Part shown: positions 39,325 through 49,398 of the stretch, one piece after another
How positions within the stretch are numbered: position 1 is the first letter of the stretch
Layout of the letters: the number at the start of each line of letters is the position of its first letter
Assembly (NCBI GenBank): GCA_015059715.1
Contig: SUZV01000001.1
Span: 62,001-126,000, forward strand
DNA from: Rikenellaceae bacterium
GTDB lineage: Bacteria; Bacteroidota; Bacteroidia; Bacteroidales; Rikenellaceae
Length of the DNA stretch: 64,000 nt
Reading direction: 5' to 3'
The notes under the pieces: model-generated
Databases searched by the model: none
Told to the model about the DNA's origin: nothing
What the model saw: only the letters and a program-made list of their open reading frames with translations
Made by a program: the position numbers and the translations under genes

Positions 39325-40155
39325 CTACGATATGGCGAAGTCGCGCAGAGCATCGTTGAGCGAAGTCTTCTTGTCGGTAGACTCCTTGCGATGGCCGATG
39401 ATTAGTGCGCACTGCACGCCATAGTCGCCTGCAGGGAAGTGTTTGGTATATGTTCCCGAGATAACTACCGAGCGAGCAGGTACATAACCCTTATACTCTA
39501 CGGGCTCTGGGCCTGTGACATCGATGATGTGTGTCGAGCCTGTGATTACGGTGTTTGAGCCGAGCACAGCCTCGCGGCATATGTGAGCACCCTCGACAAC
39601 TATCGAGCGTGAGCCTATGAAGCAGTTATCCTCGATGATTACGGGTGAGGCCTGCACAGGTTCGAGCACTCCGCCAATGCCAACACCTCCGCTGAGGTGT
39701 ACGTTCTTGCCTATCTGTGCGCACGAACCTACCGTAGCCCATGTGTCGACCATGGTGCCACTATCGACATAAGCACCTATATTTACATACGAGGGCATAA
39801 GTATCGCTCCTGGGGCTATGTAGGCACCATAGCGAGCTACAGCATGGGGCACGACTCTTACGCCCAGCTCTTCATAACCACGCTTTAGCTCCATCTTATC
39901 GTACCACTCAAGCTCGCCAGCCTGCATCGTGCGCATACTCTGTATCGGGAAGTACATGATGATAGCCTTCTTGACCCACTCGTTTACCTGCCACAGGCTC
40001 TTCTGAAGGTCAATAGGCTCGGCACAGCGCACCAAACCCTTATCTACCGCCTCGACAATGCGACGTATAGTCTCCTTAACCTCGTCCCTCTGTAGCAGTG
40101 TACGCTCCTGCCACGCCTGCTCAACAATTATCTTCTCTCTCTCAAACATATACAA
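39325..40155 (-). CDS. dapD: 2,3,4,5-tetrahydropyridine-2,6-dicarboxylate N-succinyltransferase
   Basis: 276 aa; left-handed beta-helix hexapeptides, NIGAYVDSGTMVDTWATVGSCAQIG. Confidence 0.95.
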   Translation of the reverse strand: MYMFEREKIIVEQAWQERTLLQRDEVKETIRRIVEAVDKGLVRCAEPIDLQKSLWQVNEWVKKAIIMYFPIQSMRTMQAGELEWYDKMELKRGYEELGVRVVPHAVARYGAYIAPGAILMPSYVNIGAYVDSGTMVDTWATVGSCAQIGKNVHLSGGVGIGGVLEPVQASPVIIEDNCFIGSRSIVVEGAHICREAVLGSNTVITGSTHIIDVTGPEPVEYKGYVPARSVVISGTYTKHFPAGDYGVQCALIIGHRKESTDKKTSLNDALRDFAIS

Positions 40156-40177
40156 TATTCTCTATTTTCTATTATCG

Positions 40178-42043
40178 TTATAAGCTCTCTAACACCTTGA
40201 GTAGTGACTCGCTGTCGTAGCAGCACTCGGCATATAGCTCCGCAGGTTTGCCGTGCTCGACAAAGCGGTCATCTATACCTAAGGTTACCACCTTGGCGTT
40301 GCTGCCCATGCGACAGAGGTGTGCCGCGATACTCTCACCTACGCCACCGCGAATGATGCCATCCTCGATGGTAACAATCTTGCTAAAGCGGCCTGCAACC
40401 TCACATATAAGCTTGGTATCTAATGGCTTGGCGTAGCGGATATCGTAGACTGCCACGCTACGTGTTGACTCCTCTACGGCCCTAAGCGCAACATTTACCA
40501 TTGTGCCAACACCGATGATGGCTATGTCGCTACCCTCGCGTAGTTGCTCGCCGCGCCCCTCCTCAACTAAGGTAAAGGGGGTGTTGCGCCACTCTACGCC
40601 CTCGCCAGTGCCACGTGGGTAGCGTATTACCGAGGGGTGGTTGGCCTGTGAGGCGGTGTACATCATCTGGCGCAGCATCCACTCGTTGCGCGGCGCGGCG
40701 ATGGTGATGTTGGGCACGCAGCCAAAGTATGCCAAGTCGAAGGCTCCATGATGCGTAGCTCCATCCTCACCTACGATGCCTGCGCGGTCAAGACACATAA
40801 CAACAGGGAGGTTCTGTAGTGCCACATCGTGTATCACATTGTCGTAGGCGCGCTGCATAAACGACGAGTATATGTTGCAGAAGGGGCGCGCACCCGCTGT
40901 GGCGAGGCCTGCCGAGAATGTCACCGCGTGACCCTCGGCGATGCCCACATCGAAGCAGCGCGAGGGCATCTCGCTCATAAGGGTATTCATCGAGCAGCCT
41001 GAGGGCATGGCAGGGGTGATACCTACGATGCGCTCATCGTGGCGTGCCAAGTCAAGGAGCGTAGTGCCAAAGACATCCTGATAGCGGTCAGCCTTGCTCT
41101 CGCTCTTTACTCTTTGGCCCGTAGCTACGTCGAAACGACCTGGGGCGTGCCATATTGCTGGGTCCTGCTCGGCTGGTGCATAGCCCTTGCCCTTTTTAGT
41201 CTTGATATGTAGCAGCTTGGGCCCTCCGATATCCTTAAGTGCTGTAAGCGTGCGTATTAGCTCTTCGATGTCGTGACCGTCGATAACACCGAAATATCTG
41301 AAGTTAAGACTCTCGAATAGGTTACTATTCTGTAGGAGTCCCTGTTTTAAGGCGTTACCCGTCTTACGCACGAAGCGGTGGAAGGGGGGTATTACACTCA
41401 GTAGCTTCCAGAGCCTGCGCTTCAAGGCGTTATACCAGCGCGAGGTTGACATGCGCACCAAGTAGTGGTCCAAGGCCCCAGAGGGCTTGTCTATCGACAT
41501 CTCGTTGTCGTTCAGTACGACGAGGATATCTGTCGTAGGTGCTGCGCCAGCATTATTCAGACCCTCGAAGGCGAGGCCTCCGGTGAGTGCGCCATCGCCA
41601 ATAACGGCAACCACGTGGCGACTCTGCTGCTGCATCTCAAGGGCCTTGGCGATGCCGAAGGCTGCCGATATGCTCACCGAGGAGTGTCCTGCGCCGAAGG
41701 AGTCGTACTCGCTCTCTACGATGCGTGGAAAGCCGCTTAGGCCGCCATAGGTTCTGTTTGTAGTGAACATATCGCGACGCTCGGTGATAATCTTGTGTGC
41801 GTAGGCCTGATGTCCCACATCCCACACTATGCGGTCCTCGGGTGTGGCGTAGACGTAGTGTAGGGCTATGGTTAGCTCTACGGTGCCGAGGCTTGAACCG
41901 AGGTGTCCAGGATTTGTTGCGCAGCACTCGACGATGTAGCGACGTAGCTCCTGAGCGTAGCTATTTAGCTCCGCGAGGCTCAAGGCGCGCAGGTCGGCAG
42001 GGGTGTTTACGCGCTGCAAATATCTATATTCTGTATCGTTCAT
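40178..42043 (-). CDS. dxs: 1-deoxy-D-xylulose-5-phosphate synthase
   Basis: 621 aa; GHLGSSLGTVELTIALHYV, VIGDGALTGG, LDRAGIVGEDGATHHG. Confidence 0.96.
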   Translation of the reverse strand: MNDTEYRYLQRVNTPADLRALSLAELNSYAQELRRYIVECCATNPGHLGSSLGTVELTIALHYVYATPEDRIVWDVGHQAYAHKIITERRDMFTTNRTYGGLSGFPRIVESEYDSFGAGHSSVSISAAFGIAKALEMQQQSRHVVAVIGDGALTGGLAFEGLNNAGAAPTTDILVVLNDNEMSIDKPSGALDHYLVRMSTSRWYNALKRRLWKLLSVIPPFHRFVRKTGNALKQGLLQNSNLFESLNFRYFGVIDGHDIEELIRTLTALKDIGGPKLLHIKTKKGKGYAPAEQDPAIWHAPGRFDVATGQRVKSESKADRYQDVFGTTLLDLARHDERIVGITPAMPSGCSMNTLMSEMPSRCFDVGIAEGHAVTFSAGLATAGARPFCNIYSSFMQRAYDNVIHDVALQNLPVVMCLDRAGIVGEDGATHHGAFDLAYFGCVPNITIAAPRNEWMLRQMMYTASQANHPSVIRYPRGTGEGVEWRNTPFTLVEEGRGEQLREGSDIAIIGVGTMVNVALRAVEESTRSVAVYDIRYAKPLDTKLICEVAGRFSKIVTIEDGIIRGGVGESIAAHLCRMGSNAKVVTLGIDDRFVEHGKPAELYAECCYDSESLLKVLESL

Positions 42044-42304
42044 TTGGTCAATCTCTTAGCCGAATAGTGCCACAGTCGCCACTATTCATCCTACAAATAT
42101 ACGACAATTTATGAAATATTTTGCATACAACAGCAAAAACCATACTCCGAAGCGTTAAAGGATATCGCCTTTGGTGTGCCTTTGGTTGCGGGTTGAGAGC
42201 TCTATTTTAGAGATATACGACCGCGCGAAGTAAAAACTCGCTGTAAAGATTGTGTATTTGGCCAAAAAGTACTATCTTCGCGTTATAAATGTTATAAAAG
42301 TATT

Positions 42305-43021
42305 ATGGCAACATCAAAATATCGTAGAATACTGCTCAAGCTCAGTGGTGAGTCGTTGCAGGGAAAACAGAATTATGGTCATGACGTTGAGGTGTTAAAC
42401 GCCTATGCCGAGCAGATTAAGCGCATAAAGGATATGGATGTGGAGATAGGCATCGTCATAGGCGGTGGTAACATATTTAGAGGCATTCAGGGCGCAGGTC
42501 GTGGCTTCGATAGAGTTAAGGGTGACCAGATGGGTATGTTGGCAACGATAATCAACTCTTTGGCACTATGCTCGGCCCTTGAGTCTATAGGTGTTAAGGT
42601 TAAGGTCCTCACCTCTATCCGTATGGAGCCTATCGGTGAGTACTACTCCAAGGACAAGGCTTTGGAGTATCTCAAGGCTGGGTATGTGGTCATCATCGGC
42701 GGTGGTACCTCGAACCCCTACTTCTCGACAGATACTGCCTCGGCACTTCGTGGCATAGAGATTGAAGCCGAGGTTATGTTCAAGGGTACGCGCGTCGATG
42801 GAATCTATACTGCCGACCCCGAGAAGGACCCTACGGCAACAAAGTTCGACACCATTACCTTCGACGAGGTCCTTGCCCGCAGGCTTAAGGTTATGGACCA
42901 GACAGCATTTACGTTGTGCCGCGAGAACCACCTCTCGCTCATAGTCTTCGATATGGACACACCTGGCAACCTCGAAAAGGTCATCGTGGGCGAAAACATA
43001 GGCACGATAGTTACCGAGTAA
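42305..43021 (+). CDS. pyrH: UMP kinase
   Basis: 238 aa; RILLKLSGESLQG, VIGGGNIFRG, DQMGMLATIIN. Confidence 0.97.
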   Translation: MATSKYRRILLKLSGESLQGKQNYGHDVEVLNAYAEQIKRIKDMDVEIGIVIGGGNIFRGIQGAGRGFDRVKGDQMGMLATIINSLALCSALESIGVKVKVLTSIRMEPIGEYYSKDKALEYLKAGYVVIIGGGTSNPYFSTDTASALRGIEIEAEVMFKGTRVDGIYTADPEKDPTATKFDTITFDEVLARRLKVMDQTAFTLCRENHLSLIVFDMDTPGNLEKVIVGENIGTIVTE

Positions 43022-43068
43022 TGCAAATTTTGAGTAAAATAATTATTAACACTAAAAATTAGACTATT

Positions 43069-43671
43069 ATGGCTATTATGAAAAATCATAAGAAGCGTGG
43101 CTCGACACCCTCGCTTATCTTTATGCTCATCGTGCTTATTGCCGTTGTTGTGGCGATAATCTTTTGGCCTGTAGATTCGGCTACAGCCTCTACCACAGGG
43201 TTTGCAACGGCTCAGGACGATATAGAGTCTACGACGCTGATACACGCAGGCGATGTTGCGCCCGACTTTACGGTTGAGGCTCTTAAGGGTGGTGGCGTAA
43301 CCCTCTCGGAGCTTCGTGGTAAGGTTGTCCTTGTGAGCTTCTGGGCTACGTGGTGTCCCCCATGTCGTCAGGAGCTGTCGCACATGCAGGAGGGTGTTAT
43401 AGATCGCTTTGCTGGAAGCGACCTTGTTGTTCTGCCCATCTCGCGTGGCGAGAAGCGAGAGACCGTAGCAAGGTTTATCGATAAGACGGGTTACACCTTC
43501 CCAGTATACCTCGATGCAAACCAAGAGGCGTATCATAAGTATGCTACCAACTACATCCCACGCAGTGTCGTTGTAGACCGCAAGGGAGAGGTGGCCTACG
43601 TAGCTGTAGGTTACGACGAGCAGGTGGCACGCGAGATTGACGAGGCTATAACCAAGGCCTTGGCCGAGTAG
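43069..43671 (+). CDS. TlpA-like thiol-disulfide oxidoreductase
   Basis: 200 aa; TM anchor; VSFWATWCPPCRQEL. Confidence 0.92.
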   Translation: MAIMKNHKKRGSTPSLIFMLIVLIAVVVAIIFWPVDSATASTTGFATAQDDIESTTLIHAGDVAPDFTVEALKGGGVTLSELRGKVVLVSFWATWCPPCRQELSHMQEGVIDRFAGSDLVVLPISRGEKRETVARFIDKTGYTFPVYLDANQEAYHKYATNYIPRSVVVDRKGEVAYVAVGYDEQVAREIDEAITKALAE

Positions 43672-43728
43672 CGCGAGGATAAAGCAGAGCAAATTGTAGA
43701 TTAGAGAGATAAACTAAAAGATAAAAGT

Positions 43729-44286
43729 ATGGATACCAAGACTATTTTGAATGAGGCTACGGAGCGTATGCAGCGTGCTGTAGACCACCTTACTGAGGAG
43801 CTGCTTAACATCCGCGCAGGTAAGGCATCGGTAAATGTGCTCAATGGTGTGTTTGTAGACTACTACGGCTCACAGACCCCCGTATCGGGTGTTGCGAGTG
43901 TCACTGTGCCAGATGCTAAGACTGTGCTTATTCAGCCCTGGGATAAGAATATGATTCGCGCTATTGAGAAGGCTATCATCGACTCAAATATTGGCCTTAC
44001 GCCATCGAATAATGGCGAGCATATACGCCTCTCTATACCCCCTCTTACCGAGGAGCGTCGTAAGGAGATTGTCAAGAAGGTGAAGGCTGAGGGCGAGACT
44101 GCGCGTATCAGCTTGCGCAATGCTCGTCGTGATGCTGTCGAGGCCTTCAAGAAGGCTCAGAAGGATGGTATGTCTGAGGATGAGCAGAAGGATGGCGAGG
44201 CACAGGTTCAGAAACTTCTTGAGAAGTACACCAAGATGTTGGATGTAGAGCTTGAGAAGAAGGAGAAGGAGGTAATGACCGTATAA
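43729..44286 (+). CDS. frr: ribosome recycling factor
   Basis: 185 aa; LNIRAGKASVNVLNGVFVDYYGS, IRLSIPPLTEERRKEIVK. Confidence 0.97.
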   Translation: MDTKTILNEATERMQRAVDHLTEELLNIRAGKASVNVLNGVFVDYYGSQTPVSGVASVTVPDAKTVLIQPWDKNMIRAIEKAIIDSNIGLTPSNNGEHIRLSIPPLTEERRKEIVKKVKAEGETARISLRNARRDAVEAFKKAQKDGMSEDEQKDGEAQVQKLLEKYTKMLDVELEKKEKEVMTV

Positions 44287-44320
44287 TTTTCGATTATAAG
44301 GCAGCATCTACTGCCGCTAA

Positions 44321-44376
44321 CAAAAAGTGCCGTCAATGGGACGTACCACAAGTACTACCCATCGACGGCATTTTTG
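44321..44376 (+). terminator. terminator of frr
   Basis: gtgccgtcaatggg ... cccatcgacggcattttt stem-loop. Confidence 0.75.
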
Positions 44377-44388
44377 CCGAGCGTTGTA

Positions 44389-44771
44389 TCACCTTGCGGT
44401 GACAGCTAAAGCTGAAGGGGTAGTGCGCAAGCAGAGCTTGCTAAAGGGTAGTTCGCTCGCTGTGCGAGCTAAAGAGTAGTTGAAGGGTTTTCGTTGTTGT
44501 GTTTTGTTGTGATACCCGACCTCTTAATGTCTTATGGTCTTAACGTCTTAATGTCCTAAAAAAATAAAGACAATAGGACGATAGGACGATAAGACGATAG
44601 GACAATAGGACAATAAGATGGTTGCGGACAAAATTTCTCCCTTTCTGCTACCCCTTAGCAAGCTTTAGCTTGCGAACTACTCTTTAGCAGGCTGGAAGCC
44701 TGCGACCTACCCTTTCAGCTTTAGCTGTCACCGCAAGGTGAAACATAGCTTTAGCTGTCACCGCAAGGTGA
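44389..44771. repeat. hairpin-cassette array, locus C (largest), enclosing octamer arrays
   Basis: begins TCACCTTGCGGTGACAGCTAAAGCTG, ends with two copies of AGCTTTAGCTGTCACCGCAAGGTGA; variable hairpins and TAAAGRGTAGT linkers in opposite orientation on each side. Confidence 0.8.
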
Positions 44772-44856
44772 TACTATCTCTCCCAAAAATTCGCTACAAC
44801 CATAGCAATTAGAGATAGTTTTTGTACCTTTGCACTACAGATACACTACATAGAGT

Positions 44857-46374
44857 ATGAAACGGATACTTACTACACTACTATCACTCCTTATATCGGC
44901 ACTCTTAATCGTTGGATGTGTCGAGGATACCGCCTTTGTACTCCCCGATGATGATACCACCCAGAATCCCGATGGCGGCGATGGCGGCGATGGCGACGAT
45001 AACGACGGAACAGAGGAGCCGAAGCCTGTAAATCCAGACTATCCCGACACTTCGTGGGCTGCAGGCGAGCTCGACTGGGTATTCGATATGGGCACCCTTG
45101 CCGAGATTCGTATATCGGTCACCGAGGAGCAGTGGAACGAGCTGCTCAAGGAGTATGACCGCGATAGCGACACACCTATGTATATACACTGCGATGCAGA
45201 GTTTAAATCCAAGGGCGAGGTACACACCTTCGAGGATGCGGGCCTCAGGCTGAGGGGTAACACCTCGCGCCGCCGCCCCGAGGGTAATGGTGGCCAGATG
45301 CACCAGACAGATAATGCCGACTGGCACCACTGCCACTTTATGCTCAACCTGCGTAAGTTTCAAAAGGACGATGCCCACGAGCTGCATAACGTGCGCAAGA
45401 TACACCTCAAGTGGCATAAGGATGATAGTGCCTATTGTCGTGAGCTATACTGCTACGACCTATTCCGTCGCTTCGGCATCTGGACTGCGGCATATAGCTC
45501 GTACTGCCGTCTATGGATACATGTCGAGGGCGACTCTAAGCCTGCCTACTATGGTGTATATGAGATGCTTGAGGCTATCGACGACAAGTATGTCAAGAGG
45601 CGTAAGGAGCTCTTTGGCGATCATAAGCACAACCTTTGGAAGTGCCGCTGGGGGGCTACGTTAAACTATAACGATATGGGCTCATCATCGATACACTTCG
45701 ACGATGACTCGGGAGCCAACTATACATACGAGCTTGAGAGCAATATCGAGAATTTCGCTACTGCCAAGGCGCAGCTCATAGAGTTTACGCGCAACATTAT
45801 GCAGCGCACAGGTCAGGATTTCCACGACTGGATAGCCTCGGTGTGCGATGTAAGGCTGCTGCTAAGGACCTATGCCGTAAATGTTGTAGTTGGTATGTGG
45901 GATGACTACTGGAACAACAGCAATAACTTCTACATATACTTTAACTCGTCGGATATGGACAACTATAAGTTCTACTTCATACCCTACGATTACGACAATA
46001 CGCTTGGCACGTCGAGCAACTGCGGTGTGCAGAGCGATGCTGGCCGTCACGACCCTCTCCGTTGGGGCGATACGGGCCGCTCACCGCTTATAGGCAAGAT
46101 TTTAGAGTTCGAGGACTACCGCAAGATATATATCGAGGCCCTCAATGAACTTATCAATCCAGAAAATGACCTCTTCTACTATCAGCACTCCATAGCGCGC
46201 ATTAATGGCTGGCATGCTATGATTCGCGACTATGTTGTCAACGATACCGACGAGGATTGCGAGATTAAGGACCGCCCTGCAGGGTGGGGTAATATGCATG
46301 ACTATAGGGTCCTTGATGCTGGCTCGTCGATGAACTTCTTTAAGGTTAAGGCTGCGTCCATACCCAAGAGATAG
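44857..46374 (+). CDS. CotH kinase family lipoprotein
   Basis: 505 aa; lipobox IVGCVED; acidic G/D linker; GLRLRGNTSRRRPE, YYGVYEMLEAID, YDYDNTLG. Confidence 0.9.
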   Translation: MKRILTTLLSLLISALLIVGCVEDTAFVLPDDDTTQNPDGGDGGDGDDNDGTEEPKPVNPDYPDTSWAAGELDWVFDMGTLAEIRISVTEEQWNELLKEYDRDSDTPMYIHCDAEFKSKGEVHTFEDAGLRLRGNTSRRRPEGNGGQMHQTDNADWHHCHFMLNLRKFQKDDAHELHNVRKIHLKWHKDDSAYCRELYCYDLFRRFGIWTAAYSSYCRLWIHVEGDSKPAYYGVYEMLEAIDDKYVKRRKELFGDHKHNLWKCRWGATLNYNDMGSSSIHFDDDSGANYTYELESNIENFATAKAQLIEFTRNIMQRTGQDFHDWIASVCDVRLLLRTYAVNVVVGMWDDYWNNSNNFYIYFNSSDMDNYKFYFIPYDYDNTLGTSSNCGVQSDAGRHDPLRWGDTGRSPLIGKILEFEDYRKIYIEALNELINPENDLFYYQHSIARINGWHAMIRDYVVNDTDEDCEIKDRPAGWGNMHDYRVLDAGSSMNFFKVKAASIPKR

Positions 46375-46407
46375 CCCAGGAGGGTGTAGTATGGCAGCAC
46401 CACCCTC

Positions 46408-47136
46408 TTAGAATACCTCCCTCATTATTCGTAGCGACTCGACGGAGTGTATAGCGTCGAGATGAAAGGCGTAGTAGCGTAGCATATCCTCAAGGAACGA
46501 GCTGCGCTCGTTGCGGTTAAGACCTATCTCGGCTAAGTAGCGCACGTCGCACTCGAGCATGTCGTGTAGTATGCGGGCATTGTTGGGTGCTATGGCCATG
46601 CTTGGGGCGATGACGTGGTGCGTGAAGTGACCATCGCGTATATCTAACCACGCCCCTTCGCTATAGGCGTTGTCGGGCGAGAAGCCTAACGGACGACTTA
46701 GGTTTGCCAAGAACCATAGGTGGAAGTTGGCTATTCCCTCCTCCAGTGCATCGAGTGCCGCCACCGAGGCCCACACTATCTCGAAGAGCTCGTCGTGGTG
46801 CTCGTTATCTCTTATTAGCCTATATAGCACCTCGGCCATGAAGAGTGCCATCGTAGATTTGCGCACATCGAAGGGCGTGGATTGCAGGGCTATGGCTGGC
46901 GATATCTCCTTTATGCGGTGCATACTCATCTTTGGCGACTGTAGGCCCTCGAACTCTACGGCGAACATAGGCTGTAGGAGTGCCATCTTTGACCCTTTAG
47001 CCGTTGGGCGCACCCCCTGAATCATATAGCTCTGGCGGCCATATATATCGGTGAGCAGGTGTACGATGACCCCCTTCTCGCCATACTTGAGTGTGCCGAG
47101 TACTATGCCACGCGCCTTATAGCTCTTCATCGCCAT
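46408..47136 (-). CDS. recO: DNA repair protein RecO
   Basis: 242 aa; KARGIVLGTLKYGEKGVIVHLLTDIYG; RecO-like size and domain layout. Confidence 0.9.
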   Translation of the reverse strand: MAMKSYKARGIVLGTLKYGEKGVIVHLLTDIYGRQSYMIQGVRPTAKGSKMALLQPMFAVEFEGLQSPKMSMHRIKEISPAIALQSTPFDVRKSTMALFMAEVLYRLIRDNEHHDELFEIVWASVAALDALEEGIANFHLWFLANLSRPLGFSPDNAYSEGAWLDIRDGHFTHHVIAPSMAIAPNNARILHDMLECDVRYLAEIGLNRNERSSFLEDMLRYYAFHLDAIHSVESLRIMREVF

Positions 47137-47139
47137 ACG

Positions 47140-48624
47140 TTACTCGGGGTCGTGCCAACGTCCGTCGCGCTTGATTATATCTATGAGGTGGTCGAGGGCC
47201 TCGCGCTGGTGTATGCCGCGCTCGACAACCTCGCGACCACGATATAGGGTGATATGCTCGGGTGACGAGCCCACGTATCCATAGTCGGCATCGGCCATCT
47301 CGCCAGGACCATTTACGATGCACCCCATAACGCCTATCCTAAGGTCCTTGAGGTGCGAGGTGCGAGCCTTGATATTGGCTAAAGTAGACTGTATGTCGTA
47401 GAGCGTGCGTCCGCAGCTCGGGCAGGCGATATACTCCGTGCGCGAGAAGCGCAGGCGCGAGGCCTGTAGCAGCATAAGCTCTATCTCGTTTATCTGCTCT
47501 TGGTCAATCTCGGGAGCATCTATCCAGACACCCTCGGCCAGACCATCGATGAGTATCTGTCCCATGTCGGCCGCAGCGTATATAGCCACGCGCTCTATGT
47601 CGCTACCCTCGTAACGACGGCGTAGCACGATAGGGCGTTTGTCGCAGCGATTGAGTATTGCGCTGCGCCACTCGTGCGTGGGGTTATCTGTTGTGGCCTC
47701 TATAACCTCGTAGTCGGGGGTTATCTCGCTATGTGTCACAGGGCGGTAGTCGGTTCGTGCTCGGTACTCTGTGGGGTGGTACTCCGATATGTCGTCAACG
47801 CTAAACTCGGCGGTGCGGTGCGAAAAGTGCTCTACGAGGATGCGGCCTACGGGGACCTCGTTTTCGGGGTTCTCTGTAAGCGATACACGTAGCGTGTCGC
47901 CTATACCATCGGCTAATAGTGCTCCTATGCCTACGGCACTCTTTACGCGCCCTTCGAGTCCATCACCTGCCTCGGTCACACCGAGGTGTAGGGGGTAGTT
48001 CATACCCTCACGTGCCATAGCCTCGACTAAAAGACGATAGGCGTGTACCATCACGCGCGTGTTGCTCGACTTCATCGATACGGCTACATCGTTAAAGTCT
48101 GCGCGACGACACATTGTTAAAAACTCCATTGCCGAGGCCACCATACCCTCGGGCGTGTCGCCATACTCGTCGAATATGCGCTTGGCTAATGAACCATGAT
48201 TTACGCCAATGCGCAGGGCCACGCCACGACGGCGGCATATCTCGATGAGGCGTTCAAGCTCTCCATTTGATGTGCGGAAGTTACCAGGGTTTATGCGCAC
48301 CTTGTCTACTGCCTCGGCCGCTATCATCGCTATCTCGGGTGTAAAGTGTATGTCGGCGACTATCGCTGCTCGGCACCCCTCCTCCGCGAGACGCTCCATT
48401 ATCGGAGCAAGAGCCTCGCCCTCTTTGCGCCCCTGTGCCGTTAGTCGCACCACCTCGGCACCGCTATCTGCTATGCGTAGTGTCTGTGCTACGGTAGCCT
48501 CGATATCGGCCGTTGGAGTGTTTGTCATCGACTGTATGGCTATGGGGTTAGAGCCCCCGATTTTTACACCACCAAAGCTCACCTCGCGAGCCTCGCGGCG
48601 ACAATATTTAAGTGTCGTTCCCAT
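47140..48624 (-). CDS. ispG: 4-hydroxy-3-methylbut-2-en-1-yl diphosphate synthase
   Basis: 494 aa (smaller than some Bacteroidota homologues); IAIQSMTNTPTADIEATVAQ, ACPSCGRTLYD, GCIVNGPGE. Confidence 0.95.
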   Translation of the reverse strand: MGTTLKYCRREAREVSFGGVKIGGSNPIAIQSMTNTPTADIEATVAQTLRIADSGAEVVRLTAQGRKEGEALAPIMERLAEEGCRAAIVADIHFTPEIAMIAAEAVDKVRINPGNFRTSNGELERLIEICRRRGVALRIGVNHGSLAKRIFDEYGDTPEGMVASAMEFLTMCRRADFNDVAVSMKSSNTRVMVHAYRLLVEAMAREGMNYPLHLGVTEAGDGLEGRVKSAVGIGALLADGIGDTLRVSLTENPENEVPVGRILVEHFSHRTAEFSVDDISEYHPTEYRARTDYRPVTHSEITPDYEVIEATTDNPTHEWRSAILNRCDKRPIVLRRRYEGSDIERVAIYAAADMGQILIDGLAEGVWIDAPEIDQEQINEIELMLLQASRLRFSRTEYIACPSCGRTLYDIQSTLANIKARTSHLKDLRIGVMGCIVNGPGEMADADYGYVGSSPEHITLYRGREVVERGIHQREALDHLIDIIKRDGRWHDPE

Positions 48625-48751
48625 CTGTTATAGTGTTTCGATATCGCAAAGTTAACTCTTTTTCTCGGTTTAGACAACTTTCTGTGATATTGTGTTTATC
48701 GTACTGAAAATCAGATGATTACCATATGCTGTTGTAATATATCTGTAACTT

Positions 48752-48813
48752 ACTGATTATCAATGAGTTGAAAAATACATAAAAATATGTTTTGTAACAC
48801 ATTGATAATCAGT
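48752..48813. promoter_or_regulatory. 14-bp perfect inverted repeat upstream of the rSAM/lipoprotein operon
   Basis: actgattatcaatg (48752-48765) / cattgataatcagt (48800-48813). Confidence 0.6.
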
Positions 48814-48946
48814 ATATTTATTGGGGCATCGCTGAAATATTTAAGCACCAAAAATTTGGTCAGGCTATATGATTGTAGTAATTTTGCAAAAAGAAAAGAT
48901 GGGCATTGCTTGTGCAGATTGGTTATAAACATAAAGGTATAGAGCT

Positions 48947-49387
48947 ATGAAACGATTAATCTATTTTTTGATGTCACTTGTAGGTTTCGGCTTTACAAGC
49001 TGCGAGGATAATCCCTTTGCTGCGGAGGATGCCTACGGCTGTCCATACGTAAACTTTACCCTCAAGGCTCGTGTTATCGATAGCGAGGGTAGGCCTATTG
49101 AGGGCATAGGTGTCGGCTTTCCATATGTCGGCATCTGCGCATATAGCGATAATGAGGGCGGTGTAGAGATAGGCACGACCATTACCCGTTTACCCGAAGA
49201 GGTGACCTTTATAGATAAGGATGGCGCGGAGAATGGTGGTGAGTATGCCACCCTGAAGCTCGACATTAGCAAGATGGTTGAGCAGACGGGAGAGCCTTCG
49301 GGTGATTGGCACGAAGGTGACTACAAGGCCGAGCTTGGCGATGTGATGATGACGCTAAGCGACAATAGCGCTAAGAATAACGAATAA
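48947..49387 (+). CDS. radical SAM-associated putative lipoprotein, paralogue 1
   Basis: lipobox FTSCED; GCPYVNFTLKARVIDSEGRPIEGIGV; FIDKDGAENGGEY. Confidence 0.82.
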   Translation: MKRLIYFLMSLVGFGFTSCEDNPFAAEDAYGCPYVNFTLKARVIDSEGRPIEGIGVGFPYVGICAYSDNEGGVEIGTTITRLPEEVTFIDKDGAENGGEYATLKLDISKMVEQTGEPSGDWHEGDYKAELGDVMMTLSDNSAKNNE

Positions 49388-49398
49388 AGATTTGAGCT

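Noticed and set aside
44567-44614. Short tandem repeats considered as a CRISPR array
   Set aside because: 8-bp units without unique spacers and no cas genes; part of a palindromic element.
44857-46374. CotH-family gene as evidence of a spore-coat or secretion cluster
   Set aside because: Single gene with lipobox; CotH-like lipoproteins are common as isolated genes in Bacteroidota, and no partner genes are present.
48750-48932. 60 aa minus-strand ORF upstream of the lipoprotein operon
   Set aside because: Covers the inverted repeat/promoter region, AT-rich low-complexity peptide, no RBS or conserved motif evident.
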